A stretch of DNA of 64,000 nucleotides from Saccoglossus kowalevskii (GCF_000003605.2 NW_003153745.1:185957-249956), one strand, 5' to 3'; positions 1 to 14,320 are shown, counted from the first letter of the stretch. Notes: generated by a model not told the origin, from the sequence alone. A program made the numbers and translations.

Positions 1-212
1 ACGTTTATATTACGTCATCTGCAGTAGATTTGTTGGGATATCCCCCATTTTTCCTGTGAAACTGTCATGGTTAATAAAAGTTTCTTATATTTTTGTTAAT
101 AGTGACACTTTATCACTTTGTGCCATTTCCAGTATTGTTTATGCATTTATCTATATTTTATTAATTCTGTAGTTGTTCGTAAAGGTTACTAAATGATTAA
201 TTAACTACCTTG

Positions 213-225
213 AGGTCAAAGGTCA
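213..225 (+). promoter_or_regulatory. Perfect DR1 nuclear-receptor element
   Basis: AGGTCA, spacer A, AGGTCA: the canonical HNF4/RXR/COUP-TF site. A TTAATTAA lies just upstream, near 196-203. Confidence 0.5.
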
Positions 226-1357
226 TTAAAGCCTTCTCAAAATGAGCAAGGATACATGCTATAGTATTTGTATTACCGGGTGCGAGCAGATACCGAGTGT
301 CATAAATATGTTGTTTTTTTACAATTTCCAGTTATGAAAACAGACCATATTAAAATCTATAAACTTCTGCTATAGTTTCAACATTTTAAGCATTTGGATT
401 TGTTTTAGCTTAATTCTAAGTTTCAGTTTAAGCGGAATATGCAAGTCTGACCATTAAGCAATTTAAACCACAGGTACAGCACTGTTTTTACCCTGTAACA
501 TCGGCAAGCAGTTTTTCCACATGTCTACAGATATACCTAATGATAACGCTGTTTTAGTACTACATACATACCAGCCAAGCATGTCAACTCCACTGCATTG
601 CTGAGCTGTGGCTTAGGCAGCGGGGACAACTGATCGAAGATTGTGAACAGACAGAGAGAAGGAGTCATTGCTTTTTAGCTGAGATTGGTGACCCGAGAAG
701 AACTTCAATGCGTTGAACATTGGTCCAAGGTATATGTGTTTTTTCTACTTGAACAATACCACATTGCCGATTTTTTCGTAACTGATAATGTATGCGAGGA
801 AATTCGACCTATGGCAGAGACGGGTTGAACTAGAGTGAAACTCAAATAACTGATTAACAAAATTAAACCAACAATGTGTTTTTGAATAGCTCAATTACAC
901 TAGTCCAGTTTTTGATCCAACATTATCATCGTAAAGCACGTAATCAGCGCAAGCTGTAAAACACAACATGATAAAAAAATAATAAGCTATGATGAAATAA
1001 TGAAAAAAATAATAAATATTTCATTTGGTAGATTCAACTGAATAATTATAAATTAATTATTTAATTAACATATCGAAAGATTGGTTGCAAAAAAGCAATA
1101 AAAATAAATGTAAAATAAGAAAAAAATAATGGAAATGAAGTTGTGAGAAAAACTTCAATTAACCCTCCCCGTGTTGTCAAATGGTTAGTCCTGGGTGAGT
1201 GCCGCCGCGCTGATTTGAAACTATTATGAAATCCGAGATGAATCAGCGATGGTACTTATTCCATGAGAGCCTCACATGTGGTGTTTATTTGATCGTCCTG
1301 GGGATCCCGCGTAAAACATGACATTGAGTCACTTTAAGTATTTGCACTACACAAGTA

Positions 1358-1392
1358 CCCCCCCCCCCCACACACACACACACGCACACACA
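1358..1392. repeat. C12 tract followed by (AC)n microsatellite
   Basis: A run of 12 C is followed by about 11 AC units with one G interruption. Confidence 0.95.
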
Positions 1393-1582
1393 AACAAGCA
1401 CAAAAAACTTTCCCCATGCGTTAAGTATTGTCAGAACCCATTAAATTGTCTTCTAAGTTCACTACTACCGAATTTGCGAATAATTGTATTATTTGTGTTT
1501 TTATTTTATCAATACATGACATTTTATATTAGAAGTTGCCCGATCTACCATTTGTGGATTTCTAGAGACTACGTCTGCAGCT

Positions 1583-1626
1583 TCAACATAGATCTTAGAT
1601 GAAAATGACCACTAAGATCTCGTTGA
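1583..1626. repeat. Inverted repeat (TTCAAC..AGATCTTAG arms)
   Basis: AGATCTTAG (1590-1598) pairs with CTAAGATCT (1612-1620). Outside them TTCAAC and GTTGAA also pair, with a 2-3 nt interruption. The loop is 13 nt. One arm is echoed in a diverged copy at 1770-1798. Confidence 0.6.
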
Positions 1627-1769
1627 ACGCGAAAGTTCCCCGAGACTACTATCCCTCAAATATGTTTTTCACCCCCACCCCCCGTCATCGCGTCTACCGC
1701 TCACCGTTGTAACCATGATATTAGAACACTATTCGAGTGGTATAAACAAATCTCGCGGGTCTCTCACAC

Positions 1770-1798
1770 TCAACGAGATCTCGGCGACCATTTGTATC
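1770..1798 (-). repeat. Diverged second copy of the 1583-1626 element arm
   Basis: Compared with the reverse complement of 1598-1626, 22 of 29 positions agree, including an unbroken TCAACGAGATCT. Six of the seven differences are transitions, as expected of an old dispersed repeat. Confidence 0.5.
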
Positions 1799-4051
1799 CA
1801 TGGTATATTGCACCAAACGATTTTTTTTCTAAATATCGCGGTATTTCAAAAAATAGCAACCGAGCAAACTTTTTTATTCATGATTTTTATTACATTTTAA
1901 TAAAATCACCTAACATGCTCGAGCTGCTTCTATGGTTATACTCTACGAACGAACACAAATATACTGAAACCTTCGACAGGGTAACTAACCCTTATTAGTA
2001 GTGTACATGCGTACAACATGTTTGTCGTGATCGCTGTGATTGAAAGAGAAATGAAATAAATCATATATATTAATAAGAAATTGCAATCATTATAAAGACA
2101 TATATTATAGTGTTTTCCTTTTCGCCTATTTTTTTTACTTTCCAATATTATTTCAACTATTTCACATCAAGCACAAGCCACAAGGCGGCATATTGGATCT
2201 AGTCGTAAAACAAAATATTAAATTATTATCTTTGTGCCAACTGTAGATCAAATCGAATCATGCATCGTGGAAAAATCAGTAACAGACTTGCGGAGATACA
2301 TATATACGCCTCCGTTTTCGAATTTTCGAAATGAAACTGGCAGTCCGACCGCCATTTTTTAACGAACGAACTCATTAATAATACTGTCCCAATAAATATG
2401 AAATAGAATATATAAGTTCTGAATAAGAACGTGATTTGTGTGTGTGTGTTATTGTAAAAAGTGTGCATCATTTCACAAATTACGATAATTTATTTATGTG
2501 GGAAAGGGAGGGGTGAAAGCTGCCTTCCACGCTGAACAAGTACTGAGTTGTGATATCTACTAACGTGAAATGAACAATATTGAGGACGATATTCACTTCA
2601 ATACGTTAGTGTATGGAGCTCCTACCATGTAACACGATAATGATTGATTCTAGAGAAATCGACTTCACCTTTTAAAATGATAAAAAATCGTGAAATCAAC
2701 ATGTTGGATATTTGTAGTCGTGTCAATCAAATGAAACTGAACGCGTTTGTTATACGTGAAATCCAAACGAATTACATTTCACCTCACTAATAGCACTTCT
2801 AAAGTGACGTTGTTGAAACTAACATCATATAGATAATGGGGGTGAAATAAAATCGACGATTCTTTATTTGTTAGTTTCACACACAAAATATTACTTTTTT
2901 TCTCGATTGTCCATTACAAAAGGTCAGTCAGCACTCACGTATTCAACTATTCAGGAGAATCATTCACCAGAACAATGGGGCCTTGTCGATTTCCATAATA
3001 AAGAATCTTTTCGGCGTTTTAATATGCCCTCTGACTAATCAAAAAACAACAACTGAAACTGAAATGCGCCGAGATTTATGAGTTCCCGCTCGTTAATATA
3101 TTTGAAATCGATTAGTGGTCTCGCGTTTTGGGCAACTTACATCGTCTATGCTATTTGATTGATCTGAAAATCAACATGAATCGTTAAAGAAGTGAATAAT
3201 GGAATGAACAATATGTAACAAATTATGAAGTATTAATTTCACGGTCTCGGGGTGAAACCGACACAAAGCGAAGCTGACTAATTTAGTTCCGGTTAGCAGG
3301 TATCTGATTCATCAGAGAGGCACACGAGGGTTACCGCCAGAAAACATTAATTTCCTGAGTTGTATGGATCGTATTTGAAGCGAGTAAACATTTTACTTCT
3401 ACATTTGAATAGAAAGGCGTGTTATTTTTAAACTCTTTGTTCGGTTGAAAAAAAAAATAAAATAAAATTAAAGTAAAGATGATTTTTTTAAGGGATCGTA
3501 ATCGCTGCCTGGCTCTAAAAGTATATTGGACCGTCATTATCCGGATACCGCCTGTTTAATCGGGGACGTAATAATGGCATAATGATAGCGAGGTTATTTA
3601 TCAAATTAATTCGTTCGTGTGACCGAGTTTTACTGCCACACAACAATTAAGTGCGACATTTCAAGGATTTTCCTGATAGCTCAGAAATTCTTCGTAAATT
3701 TTTCGTTTGTTTAAACTCTCCGAAAATGTCAAAATAGGCATTGGCAGAATAACTTTTCGAAGATGGGCGGAATTGCAATTTGACCGAATGTAGCGCCCAC
3801 AATATCGGCTGACGAAATATCCGAAAAGTTCGAGGCGAAGCCGAATTAAATATTGACAGCAGTATGTGTAAAAGACGTGAACTGAACAACTGTGACTCGG
3901 ACACAAACGGAGCCGAGCTCGTTGATCGTCAAGCCTCGCAGGCGATGAATGATAAACGGTAAACAGTACAGTCTTTGTATTGCTACGCTACTCACTGTCG
4001 TCCCGCTAAAAATACGCGAAATATGCGCAAAGACAACGGAGCGGTATCCTC

Positions 4052-4094
4052 GCATGTACCATGGAACTATGGGTTTATAGTTCCATGCATGTAC
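4052..4094. repeat. Micro-palindrome insert (27 bp) with 8-bp flanking duplication
   Basis: GCATGTAC is repeated exactly at 4052-4059 and 4087-4094. Between them is a 27-bp palindrome, arms CATGGAACTAT and ATAGTTCCAT with a 6-nt centre GGGTTT. It has the same design as the elements at 25012-25040 and 25189-25225. Confidence 0.75.
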
Positions 4095-5562
4095 TAACTC
4101 TCCAATTCATCGTGACTCGTGGCACGGCAGCAGCAATGCATGCCAACTGGTCACGTGTTCGTGCAATTTTCAAACCTCTTCTCAGAGGCCGTTATTTCCC
4201 ACATGACATCTAGGCTCCAAACTTCATCAGTGTAATTTATTAAAGGAGGTTTTTCCAATTACGACTATTTTTGATCGCAGTCGGTAAAAGGACGGAGGGT
4301 GATTTAATGACCAGCACAAAAAGAATATGACAATCACAGCCAACGAGCTGCGTGACTGTTTGGGTTTTCTCGCCGATGATACGACATGACAGCAGCATGC
4401 CTGGGTTGCGCCGCCAGAAACCGGAAACTTAGCGTAAGTGCATCGTTTTAAAGACGGTCGTTAATGTCTCTCGTTTACGTGGAGTTCTACACCTCGGGTA
4501 AAAACAAACATGCCGTGTCATACGACTTCAGCTTGATATGGAGAGTAAACAAAGAACTGCATCAAGCCGACATCCACTGATATTGCATCCGGGCATTTTT
4601 CCCGTGCAACGTATATCTCCATTTAAACGCGGGAGGGGGAGGGGGTCACGACCTATGCGTATGTCGTAACCAGCAATCGGATATCTCGCCCCGATCACCG
4701 AACAGAAGTCGACTTGGGTTCAATCTCGCGCAAATACGACCTTCGTGATAGACAAGAAGGCGCCGTAATATACATATTTCCGTTATACTTGTCTCTCTGG
4801 AGATAGAAATTGATCCGCGTCGACTACCGGTACACGAACCAAGTTAAACTACATGTTGCCGAGTTCTGTTCATTTGGTTGGGTTGGTTTAGTTAATAATC
4901 TGGCGGTGAATGATCAGCGGTCGCCAGGCTGCTTTGAACTTCGTTCCCGGGAACCGTACTATATGTTTGTAAAACTTGCTCTGAATGGGAACCTTGCCTT
5001 GAAAAGGGTTTCATTCAAACTCTAACGCATGAAAGCGGTTAAATTCCACTGTAATGTCGTCGGCTGATCATTACAATAACATTTCATAGACTTTTGAGGT
5101 TTATAGATCACGAAATAGGGAGAAGGAGGGTCCACAGCACCGAATACGTTAGGTAAGAACGCGGTATTCAGTCAGTGTCCATTGGTCGTACCTGTTGACA
5201 ATATTATAAGTTCATTCGTAGCGCAGTTCAAACGTGTGAGGGCAAAGGGAAGTTGTTTTCAGGCGGAGGGAATGATACAACTAGGCGTGAATGTCCAGTT
5301 GTACTGCGTTGAATATCACATATTCGTTTAAGCCTGACACTCGTGTGGGGTCCTGTGCCTACGCTTCTCACATAAACAAGATACTTTATACAGAAGATCC
5401 TTTCATACAAGATGCTCTCCGTGATTAATTAGAAACGAAAATTCTTCTTGATATGTAATGATTTTGTTAAAAATACAAACGCGACACGAATATGTCGAAA
5501 CTGTTTACAATTTGTAGTTAAAATTTAGTCGAACACGTCGAACAAACGTTCTTACTATCTCA

Positions 5563-5570
5563 TGACGTCA
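5563..5570. promoter_or_regulatory. Perfect CRE (TGACGTCA)
   Basis: It lies inside the 12-bp palindrome CATGACGTCATG. Further perfect copies are at 13983-13990 and 14943-14950. Confidence 0.4.
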
Positions 5571-6036
5571 TGATGACATCACTGGCGGTTAGCTTCAACG
5601 TACAATGTCCGGGCCTTCATCGTCGTGCCGTAGACGTGTTTACATACCAACCATGGTAGCAGGAACTGCGTTCCTGTGCTCGTTTCCGGAGTTTTCGAGT
5701 GGGCAAGCACGGCGGAAATTTAAAATAAAACTGTTTTACAGTCAAAATGCGGAAAGAATCTTGGGTTGCCATGTAAAAATATCACTTACAGTATAAGGAG
5801 TCATGTTTGTAACCCGGGTAATTGTCACCATTAGTTACATGCAAGTTGTAAACATCTAGACATTGAAACAGATTATCCGTTTAACAGTCGTCACGGTCGA
5901 ATAAGAATTATTGCAACATGTATTTTTTTAGGTTTATAAACTGTTTTATGTATTATTATATCCTGAAATTCAAATTTTGTTAAAATCGGTCAACCTGATC
6001 GTAATATCTCGTTTAAAGCACCTGTAACGGCGCGGC

Positions 6037-6135
6037 GCGCGTTCAAATTTCGGGGGAAACGAAACTGTGTTTTAGACGCTTTGTGTAAGTTGCATGGGAC
6101 CAATATTTCGAACACGATACGGCGCAACGGCTGTG
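6037..6135 (+). repeat. Dispersed repeat family A, copy 1
   Basis: It starts with GCG..GTTCAAATTTCG and ends with a core at 6091-6135 (TGCATGGGACC, then TCGAACACGA). The last 28 bases match copy 2 at 23 of 28 positions. Confidence 0.5.
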
Positions 6136-6762
6136 TCGCTTCAACAAATTCTCCTGGTAATGTACTGTCACATCATTGTTATTTTGGTCAAAAGTTATCC
6201 GAACACGTCACAGTTGCTATAACCTCGATTTTGACAACGGGAAGATGTGCACCTGATGTAAAAATTACGTATGCAGAACCAACAGAGCATCGCCTAAGTT
6301 AACAAAGAGAATAAACTAACCCCTGAAAAAAACGTGATGTCTCCAGGGAAACTATGATCAATCACTTCACTCTCAATTCCGCGCCGTTCGTGGAAAATTG
6401 TTGGTAGGTTCCGTAGAAGAGTAGAGTGACATTGTGAAGTTGGCAACAATATTAAAGAGCCAAATAAACTGCACGAAAATCAAATACTTGAACGTGCCTG
6501 CCTTTCCTATAATATTGGGTTTCATTATCTGTTGAAGTTCAGAAATATGTTAATATTAATCAAGCGTTAAAACTGCCGATCTTAGGGGCATATTATTAAA
6601 ATGTAGGTAACTCCAGCATACCGGCATTCGAATAATAAGAAAGTCGCACACTCACTTAATTATTTGACAAAATTTACTGAGTAAATGTGGTATTGTGCGA
6701 TGAAGGAACATAATACTAGTAGACGATTTATATTTTTTTTTACCAAAACACAAAGAGTTTTT

Positions 6763-6778
6763 AAAAAAAAAAAAAAAA
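6763..6778. repeat. A16 homopolymer
   Basis: Sixteen consecutive A. Confidence 0.95.
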
Positions 6779-8298
6779 CGGATGTATATGTTTTGACTCC
6801 GAAATTGACGTAAGTGTTCTACCGCAACATATCCGGAAAACGAGGCAAACGAAAAGAACTAACTCCCCTGATAATTAAGACTGGTGTAGTTTTCCCAGTG
6901 ACATTTACCATCCATATTTTAGGCAATTCCATTCGCTGCGGGTAGCCTTTCAATGAATGGGCTAGATAGAAATTTATTAGGGCCATGGTTTCAACGTTAC
7001 AAAAGTTAACGACGTCACAGGAACGGTGAAATCGATTCGGGTTTCCGCCTTTATAACTGCCCATTTCGGTTCTCTTCGCGTTCATGCACAAGTAGTCGCT
7101 TTCAGAGAGCAACGTGTCCTTTAAACGAAGTTAGCGAGCTATAATTTATTTTGTTTTTAATAAGTGAATAATAAGGGCGGTGACAAATTCGACGGATTTG
7201 TTTGCTGTTGATGCATTGAATGGCCGACTCTTTATGCACTTCAGCGTAAAAAACAAATTGAGAAAAGCGCTCTTCGAATATAACTCTCGGCACTTCTACA
7301 TTCAAACCTACTCCACAGTCGCATCAGTCTAGTTCTTCATGGTGCACTCGACTCACACAGAAAAAAATACGACTCGCTTGTTATTGCTTTATTAAGCCAA
7401 GAGAGACAGGCCCTTGTTTTGCTGAGCACCGATCGCAATTTAGCATAATCAGGGCGATTTCCCCCGAAGTTAATTGAAAAATTGTCCTCAATTGTCAGAA
7501 ATCATGGATAATGATGAAAAAACGGTTAGATGTTTGCGCGAAAGTGTATCGATCGTCAATCTAGTACATCTTTCATTTGTTCGAAGGCACTATTTATGAT
7601 TAATAAAATCACTTTTTGGTTAATAATGAAACCCAATTTAATAGCGCGGCGGGACGACGTATCCGTGAATGAACACATTTTTTGCACGTGTACGGTGAAT
7701 AGTTACAGAAACACGGCGAGCTTGCTTGCTAACAATACCGATAACTTTTTAAGTATTAGAGACTAACAAAGTATCAACGCTAGAACATGTTTAATTTTCA
7801 GTGGATTATCCCAACCCCGCGCACATCACCCCACCCAGCAGTAATAACTAAAACTTATAAACAAATTTGACATTTTTGTTATATTTCAGCTTCAAAATGT
7901 AGTTACATGTTGTTGTCGGTGAAATATTAATTACAATCTAAAGAATATGTTATTTTTGATTTTTTTCTTTTTTTTCAAATCAACTGCCGATCGAACAAGC
8001 AATAAATAAATACAAATGGCAATTTGATTACCAGAATTGAATTCACATAATATTTTCACAATTCTCATTTAATGCGCAACTCCGCAGACATCGACCCTTG
8101 TTTCTGACGCTCCAGGGTAAACCGAAAACATTTTTATTTGCCTATGCACCGATCTTTTATATAATTTATTGCACATAACGCTGTGTTTGAACAAAACTGA
8201 ATACCCAATATATCGCCCTACAAGAGTTGAAGAGATTTGCTATAATTATCAGAAAGCTTTAAGCTAACAAAATTATATGTTTTTTGCCATATGGGCCA

Positions 8299-8320
8299 TT
8301 TTTTTTTTTTTTTTTTTTTT
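8299..8320. repeat. T22 homopolymer
   Basis: Twenty-two consecutive T after ATATGGGCCA. It could be the poly(A) tail of an old minus-strand retro-insertion, but no body is recognisable. Confidence 0.95.
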
Positions 8321-11300
8321 GCTTTGATTCATGTCTATTAACGCATTATTTGACTATGCCCTCTTTCGGCGTTATTAAGCGGTTTGCGAGTAGCTTTTCA
8401 TCAAACACTTCTTCGTCATGTATATCGTTTATGTCACTCCTTCAACCGTCAAAGCTGGCATATGTTTTAAGTTTGAATATGAAAAATGCGTTTGTTATTT
8501 TTATTTTATTTTAGAGTTGATTCACACGGTTCTCGCGGGGATGGAAAAGTAGGTCGATTTACATCACGGAAACAAGAACTAGCGATCACTTAGTTACGCC
8601 GAGATGCTCCGACTTGCATACTCAGGCTACATTCACGGTACTTATATTTTAATTCAGTTCGTTTTTAATTCCAAGTATCTTCACAGCGTCTGAAACAAAT
8701 CAGACCCCCTCCCTCCCCTCAACGCATACCGTAGATATAGATTTATTTATAAATTGTGGATGTTTTGGATAATTAATCGACAGAATTTGGAAAGTTTCGT
8801 CGTCTCGCCTGGAGTTACATTAACACTCCTCGGAACTGTTGAAAAGTTACACATCTGATTTTGGTTGTAAACAGCCAAAGTGACATGGATATGTGTATTA
8901 GTTGTTTTCCCTTTGTTTTTTTTCAAGAATAACTTCAACTACATGATTGTTGCGCGAGACATGGTGACATTACAAGTGTTTATGTAAAAACACAATGAGC
9001 ATTTTTCTGTCTGAAATTGAAACAATTCGTGATGCGCAAGTTATCATTTTATTAAAATTGTTGCCTAGTTATACAAATAATTGCATATCTGGAAGCAATA
9101 TCATAGAGCCCCAAAGTGAGTGTCCTTATATTGGTTTCATGAATGGCTGAACCAAATTGGTCCGGGTTTACGTCATGTTTTGTGGGACTAAGGTGTGGCG
9201 TAGTACGCATGCGCACAGTCCCATCCCTGTGAATCAAACGTCTGGAGTATATTCGGCGGCAACATGAGCAAGGGTAATTACTCATTTCAGCTTAAACGGG
9301 ACGAGCGTAAAGGAGACAAAAACAAACATATTCATCCCATCTCAGGTTATCTTGTGTATCATATTGCTCTTTTTGAATAGTATGAGTGATCACAAGCCTC
9401 ACTGAGTCCTACATATTAAGAATCACAATCCGAGAGTTAGTTATAGTTTACTTGTCCTCTTCTATATAGAAGATATGATTTAATTTGAGTCTGTGTATTA
9501 ATAATATCTCCACATGGTACTAGATTAAATGGCCCACATGACACGACGCGATTTTGCTTTTATTTTGCGTGGAAGATACTATTTAGAAAAATAAAGACCG
9601 CTGTTTTTATAGCTGTTTTTATTTCCGTGCATGTGTTTTCGTGTTGTCTTATAATGAAAGTACATATTCACACCGTGAATAAACTGTTGGTGTTAAATTG
9701 TTTCCTGCGCGGAACAATCCACATGACGTTGCCGCGGGCACCGATAAATGTCACGTGTCATTTGCCGTTAAATAATTAAAAACAAAATCGCCGTCACGGT
9801 CTTGTGCTAAAATTACATTAAATTTAATCAAAGGGTAAAATAATAAGGTTTAAGTATCAGTTCAAATTTCTGAAAAGAAAGGCCAACATTTCAGAGAATT
9901 TGAATTATTTGTTTTATATGGATAGTTCATCTATTGATCGCATGTGCATCGCACGAAAAAAGACCCTGTTGACTGATTCAGACTCAATCAGATGGGTTTT
10001 TTTCTTTTGATTTTCTAAATAGTGATCGATGTTAGTGTGGCCACTAGACGATAATCGTTTATTATCCATGTTTAAAGCGTCCATCGAAGTGTATTTCCCG
10101 CAACATCGATTTCAACGCAACTGTCGTGTTCAAACAAGTCCGATTTACACTAAGAGCACCTCTGCCCCTATCCGACCCGAAAGAAAAAAAAACGCGGAAT
10201 ACGAAAAGGCCTCAGGTTAAGCTGAAGACAACGAAGGTGTGTGCTTTTAACGATGAGTCTTGTCGAACTGTCATTGACAGTATGTTTGTTTTTGCTATAA
10301 AAGAAAAGTACAACAAGAAAAGTATTCTTTGCCGCTTTGAGCTGTTTTCGTGAGAGGAGCGATGATCTTAGAGAGCTTTCCCGCACGGGTGATTGATTGT
10401 TGATACAAGTGGTGAGCGGCCGTTTTTCTACTTTTAGTAAATCCAGTATCAACACATTGAGGTGCGCTCGTGAGTTGTTTTAAGAGACAGAAATGTAATT
10501 AATCAGGCCCTATGTTCCGACGTTGATGACCAATTAGTCCTCTCTTTTCTCTATTCCTTCTCCACATACTCACTCAAAATCAAATCATTTGGTGCGCTCA
10601 TGCTCTTGGATACACTTTACAGATAACTGAATGATGAGGGTCTGGGCTAGTTCTTTTTTTTTTCTTAAAAGGCTCTTTGCTTAAAAGTAGGTATCAAAAG
10701 TAGAAAACCGTCTTCACTTAATAGCATTAGCAGTAATTCACAATCATTTCGTCATGTCTCGTTAAACAGGTCCGATCCATTGTATAGGCGGTGCTATTAA
10801 CAAAACGGAACGATCCCCGTATCCGTTTTTTTTTTCTAAAGATTGTTTTATTTCTTTTGCCGTTTAAGGCTGTGGAGTTTTCATTAAAAGGGATTGGGGC
10901 AACATCATTCAAATTATTTACATGAAAGCGGAAGAGATGGGAAAGAACGAGGGCACTGTCTGTCAGATAATTTTATCTGTTATTACTGTAATTAACAATA
11001 TAGAAAGCTACCCCCCACTGAGATGACAATTTGTTTTGCTCGGGCCTCCCAGTGACACAGGCGAATTTAACCAATACCAGTCACTGAGTAACAACTCCCG
11101 CGTGCGACCTATTGTTACAGGGAATTTTTTAATAAATGCTACGGCTTTATGAAGAATTTGTATGTGCATTAAGCATTTCGTTTGAGCGGCCAAAGGTCAG
11201 AGAGAGCGCATTAACTGCGATCAGTCGCCGGGTGGTAAAAGCTTTAGCTAATAGCAAAAAAGTAACGTATACGCGAGACAGCGTAATATCGCTAACGGCG

Positions 11301-12849
11301 TGTTCGCCGATCACTGATGTTTTATATTATGTTCTCATTGTCTTGTTCCCAATAAAGCGGCATAATTCCGTAAAAGTTGACAAAAAATGTTTACTCAAGC
11401 ACGATGTGATGAGTTCGTACAATAAAACGCCCTTCTTCTGTCTTCTCTCCTGCGCCTCTTTCTCTTTCGCTTCATCAAACATAACACCTTGTCACAGTAT
11501 AGTTAAATCAATTTGAATGGGTAATGCAGCGATGAACGTTGGACTGTCCGTGATGAAACAATTGCGTCGCACGCGTACAAATTTGCCGTATCTCGTCATG
11601 ATTTTGTGTCAGATTTCAAAAAGATAATTCAACGCCGATCTGCGTATCTAATAAAGTGTTACCGTTATACGTATATGCACATGAAACCCTATTAGTGAAC
11701 ATCAACGATGGGGTTACTATTAATCAATACAAAGGAAACGTTTTACATGGCAAAATACATACAATGCCTCGGCGAGATTGTTTGTCAAAATGGATACATT
11801 GACAATTCAGTTAACTCTATCCGCTGGCTGTTTGAGTTAGCAACCATTTTTCTCTACTGACAGGAAATATTCCATCCGAGGCGTCTACCCGTGTAGCGCC
11901 AATCGGCGCGTCTCGACTGATCCATTAATAGCGATATCAATCAGCTCTAGACGCCGTCGATCGCTCTGCAATAAGCAATCTTTCCGTCACGTGTCATTTT
12001 ACACATTCTCGTATTATATGTGTGTATGTTTTCTTTTCTCTTAAGATACTTCTGGTGATGCTTTCGAGAGAAGCTTTTTTTTTTACTTTAAATCAGTAAT
12101 AAATACACTTGGTCAAATGAGTACAGCCCGGAGGAAGTGTTGTATCGCTGAAATACGTAATGAAAGCGTGTTTACGACGTCTGTCATATTGACAGTTTAT
12201 TATAATTCATATTTTGAACAGACTTTGAATGCAATACGAAATCAAGTTAATACAATTTAGGGGAGTAATAGAGTACATTTCATTTAAGATCGCTGTTAAT
12301 TATGAACGAATGGCTAACGTCATTGTCCTTCATTAGACAAAGATTTTAACACGTTGTGTACATTATTTAGTGCATTTTAGAATCACAACAAGTACTGTTC
12401 TCGAGTGATAATTACTGGCATTCAAATTCAAGTTTACTCTGACTGAACATCGTACATTAAATTGAGTAATTTAAAAATCTGCATCCTGGTAATGGGGGGA
12501 AAAAGCAATTGTATCAATAATATGTATAATGCGTTAATTAATTGATGTTGCTGTCGTTTATTTTGGAAACAATTACATGCTCAAGCGGGTCACGTAAACT
12601 TTTAAGCAACATAATTCAAGAAAGCCTAATGTAACGCTAAATTAGGTTCAAAGTTGTGAAACCGGAAGTTGTTTAAGTACGATTCTCCGTCTAGAATGCG
12701 TATCTCTAAGAACCTTTGGTGATCTTCAGTGTGTGTCCACAGTATTTCGGTCGGCACGTGATTGTCAGTAGCGCACTGATATATTCACATATTTGTGGAC
12801 ACCACCTGTTGGCATGCCCGTTACACAACCCGAACAATATATCCTAAAC

Positions 12850-12894
12850 GTCGCATGGATCCCACGTCGAACACGACGCGAAGCAACGACTGTG
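12850..12894 (+). repeat. Dispersed repeat family A, copy 2 (3' core only)
   Basis: Contains GTCGCATGGATCC, then TCGAACACGACGCGAAGCAA and ACTGTG. It shares GAACACGACGCGA exactly with copy 4 at 59401-59413. Confidence 0.5.
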
Positions 12895-14265
12895 GCGTTT
12901 TGAAATACATTCAAAAATTCGACGCATACACTGAGAATACAAGATTCCTCGGGAGGTCGAAAAAACCACTGACTGTATTGTATGTATAATGTGGGGGGCT
13001 ACAATTTCAAATTCCTGCATTTGGGAGATTTGTGAACAAAATATAATAAAAAAAATAGTATTATATGGCCACTTTCCGTTCTGGGTTACAATCAATGTCG
13101 CGTTACATATGTCCTTTCATTATTTACTTCCCTACCCAGCTAAACTCAATAAAGAAGATTATCTTCATCGCGTCCGTAAGGTGTTACGTAGTGAGATTTC
13201 GTGTGTTTTTTTTCCCATCAAAACAATGTGCTGCAATGGTTTAAAGGGTCGTGGTCGTCGCGCCGCGTCATGCTGAATAAGGATCCCATAGCGACGTATT
13301 CAAACACGCGCTGCCCGATAATTATATTCCTTCAATATATTTTCTATATTTTTTAATCTCACTTTCTTTTCACGCCCGCTCGATAGAAATGTGCTCCTTT
13401 TTACTTTCAAGTCTGCCTCATTCAAATATAACACTAAAGTAACGGCTAACGTCTTATCATTGAGAAGTCGACTAAATACTGTCAACACAGAATGATGAGA
13501 CATCGCGTTAACAGAGACAGAGAGTTAGACAGATAATCGATACGGAACACAGAGAGATTTCCCTTTTTTCAGAGAAACCTTCAGTCCCCGGTTTTAATTA
13601 AAATCGTACTGATTTTATATAGTTCTTTCTTGTATCTGTATGATAATACCGTCTCATCGACAATTCGTGTACTATATCACAACATCTTATTTAGATCGAT
13701 TTATGGCGGAGCTGAACTGAAGGAAGGGGCCTAACGTTTAGAAAAAAAATCGCTTATAATATCTAACTGTTATTGCGATTTTTATTGTACGTATCTCATC
13801 AAATTATTCAACTTCGGGAATAATAAAAGGTTTTTTGTTTATTCTAACAACTGTACCTGGACGCGCCTGTTGTCATGGTAATAATAGTCAGTCGTAGGTG
13901 ATCATGGTGCGACATTCCTCCTCGTAGTTAAGCTAACTAATAAAATGGTATTATTAGAATTATTCGGCAGAAGTAACAAAGGTGACGTCACAAAAAAAAA
14001 CGCAAAAGCCTAATACCAGTTTAATTGTGTGTTGTATAGGAAGACACTATTAAATTTGTCAATTCATTTCGAAAACATTATAGAATCATCAAAATAAAAA
14101 AATAAAAAGGAGGTAAATAACTAAGTCAACACTATTATTTCAAGTTCAGTCACTTCGCACCCCCAAGCACACTATACACAAAAATGCACATTGCACGAAA
14201 TCGCATGACAAATGTGTAATAGACAAAGGCGATTTAAGCGAGAAAAAAGATTAAGTGAAGCCAGG

Positions 14266-14320
14266 GACCTCCCTCGGTTAGGTAGGAAGGACCACAATAA
14301 AGAAGAAAATTGAACGCTAC
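14266..14320 (+). repeat. Dispersed repeat family B, copy 1
   Basis: Aligns without gaps to 15305-15359: 42 of 55 bases identical, and 10 of 13 differences are transitions. The core reads CGGTTAGGTAGGAAGGACCA. No coding frame is shared. Confidence 0.55.

Larger units (their letters stand above)
1..14100. other. Non-coding block upstream (no gene seen)
   Basis: No ORF with a recognisable domain or coherent exon structure. Outside the listed sites this is AT-rich unique-looking sequence, including the E-box palindrome CGAGATCTCG at 1773 and a 7-bp perfect hairpin at 10964-10979. Confidence 0.7.

Noticed and set aside
9963-10012. Stem followed by a T-run resembling a Rho-independent terminator
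   Set aside because: The genome is eukaryotic; the short CTGATT/AATCAG stem and T-run have no neighbouring gene and are likely chance.
11136-11516. 126-codon plus-strand ORF
   Set aside because: No domain, no exon signals, and within the length range expected by chance for AT-rich DNA of this size.
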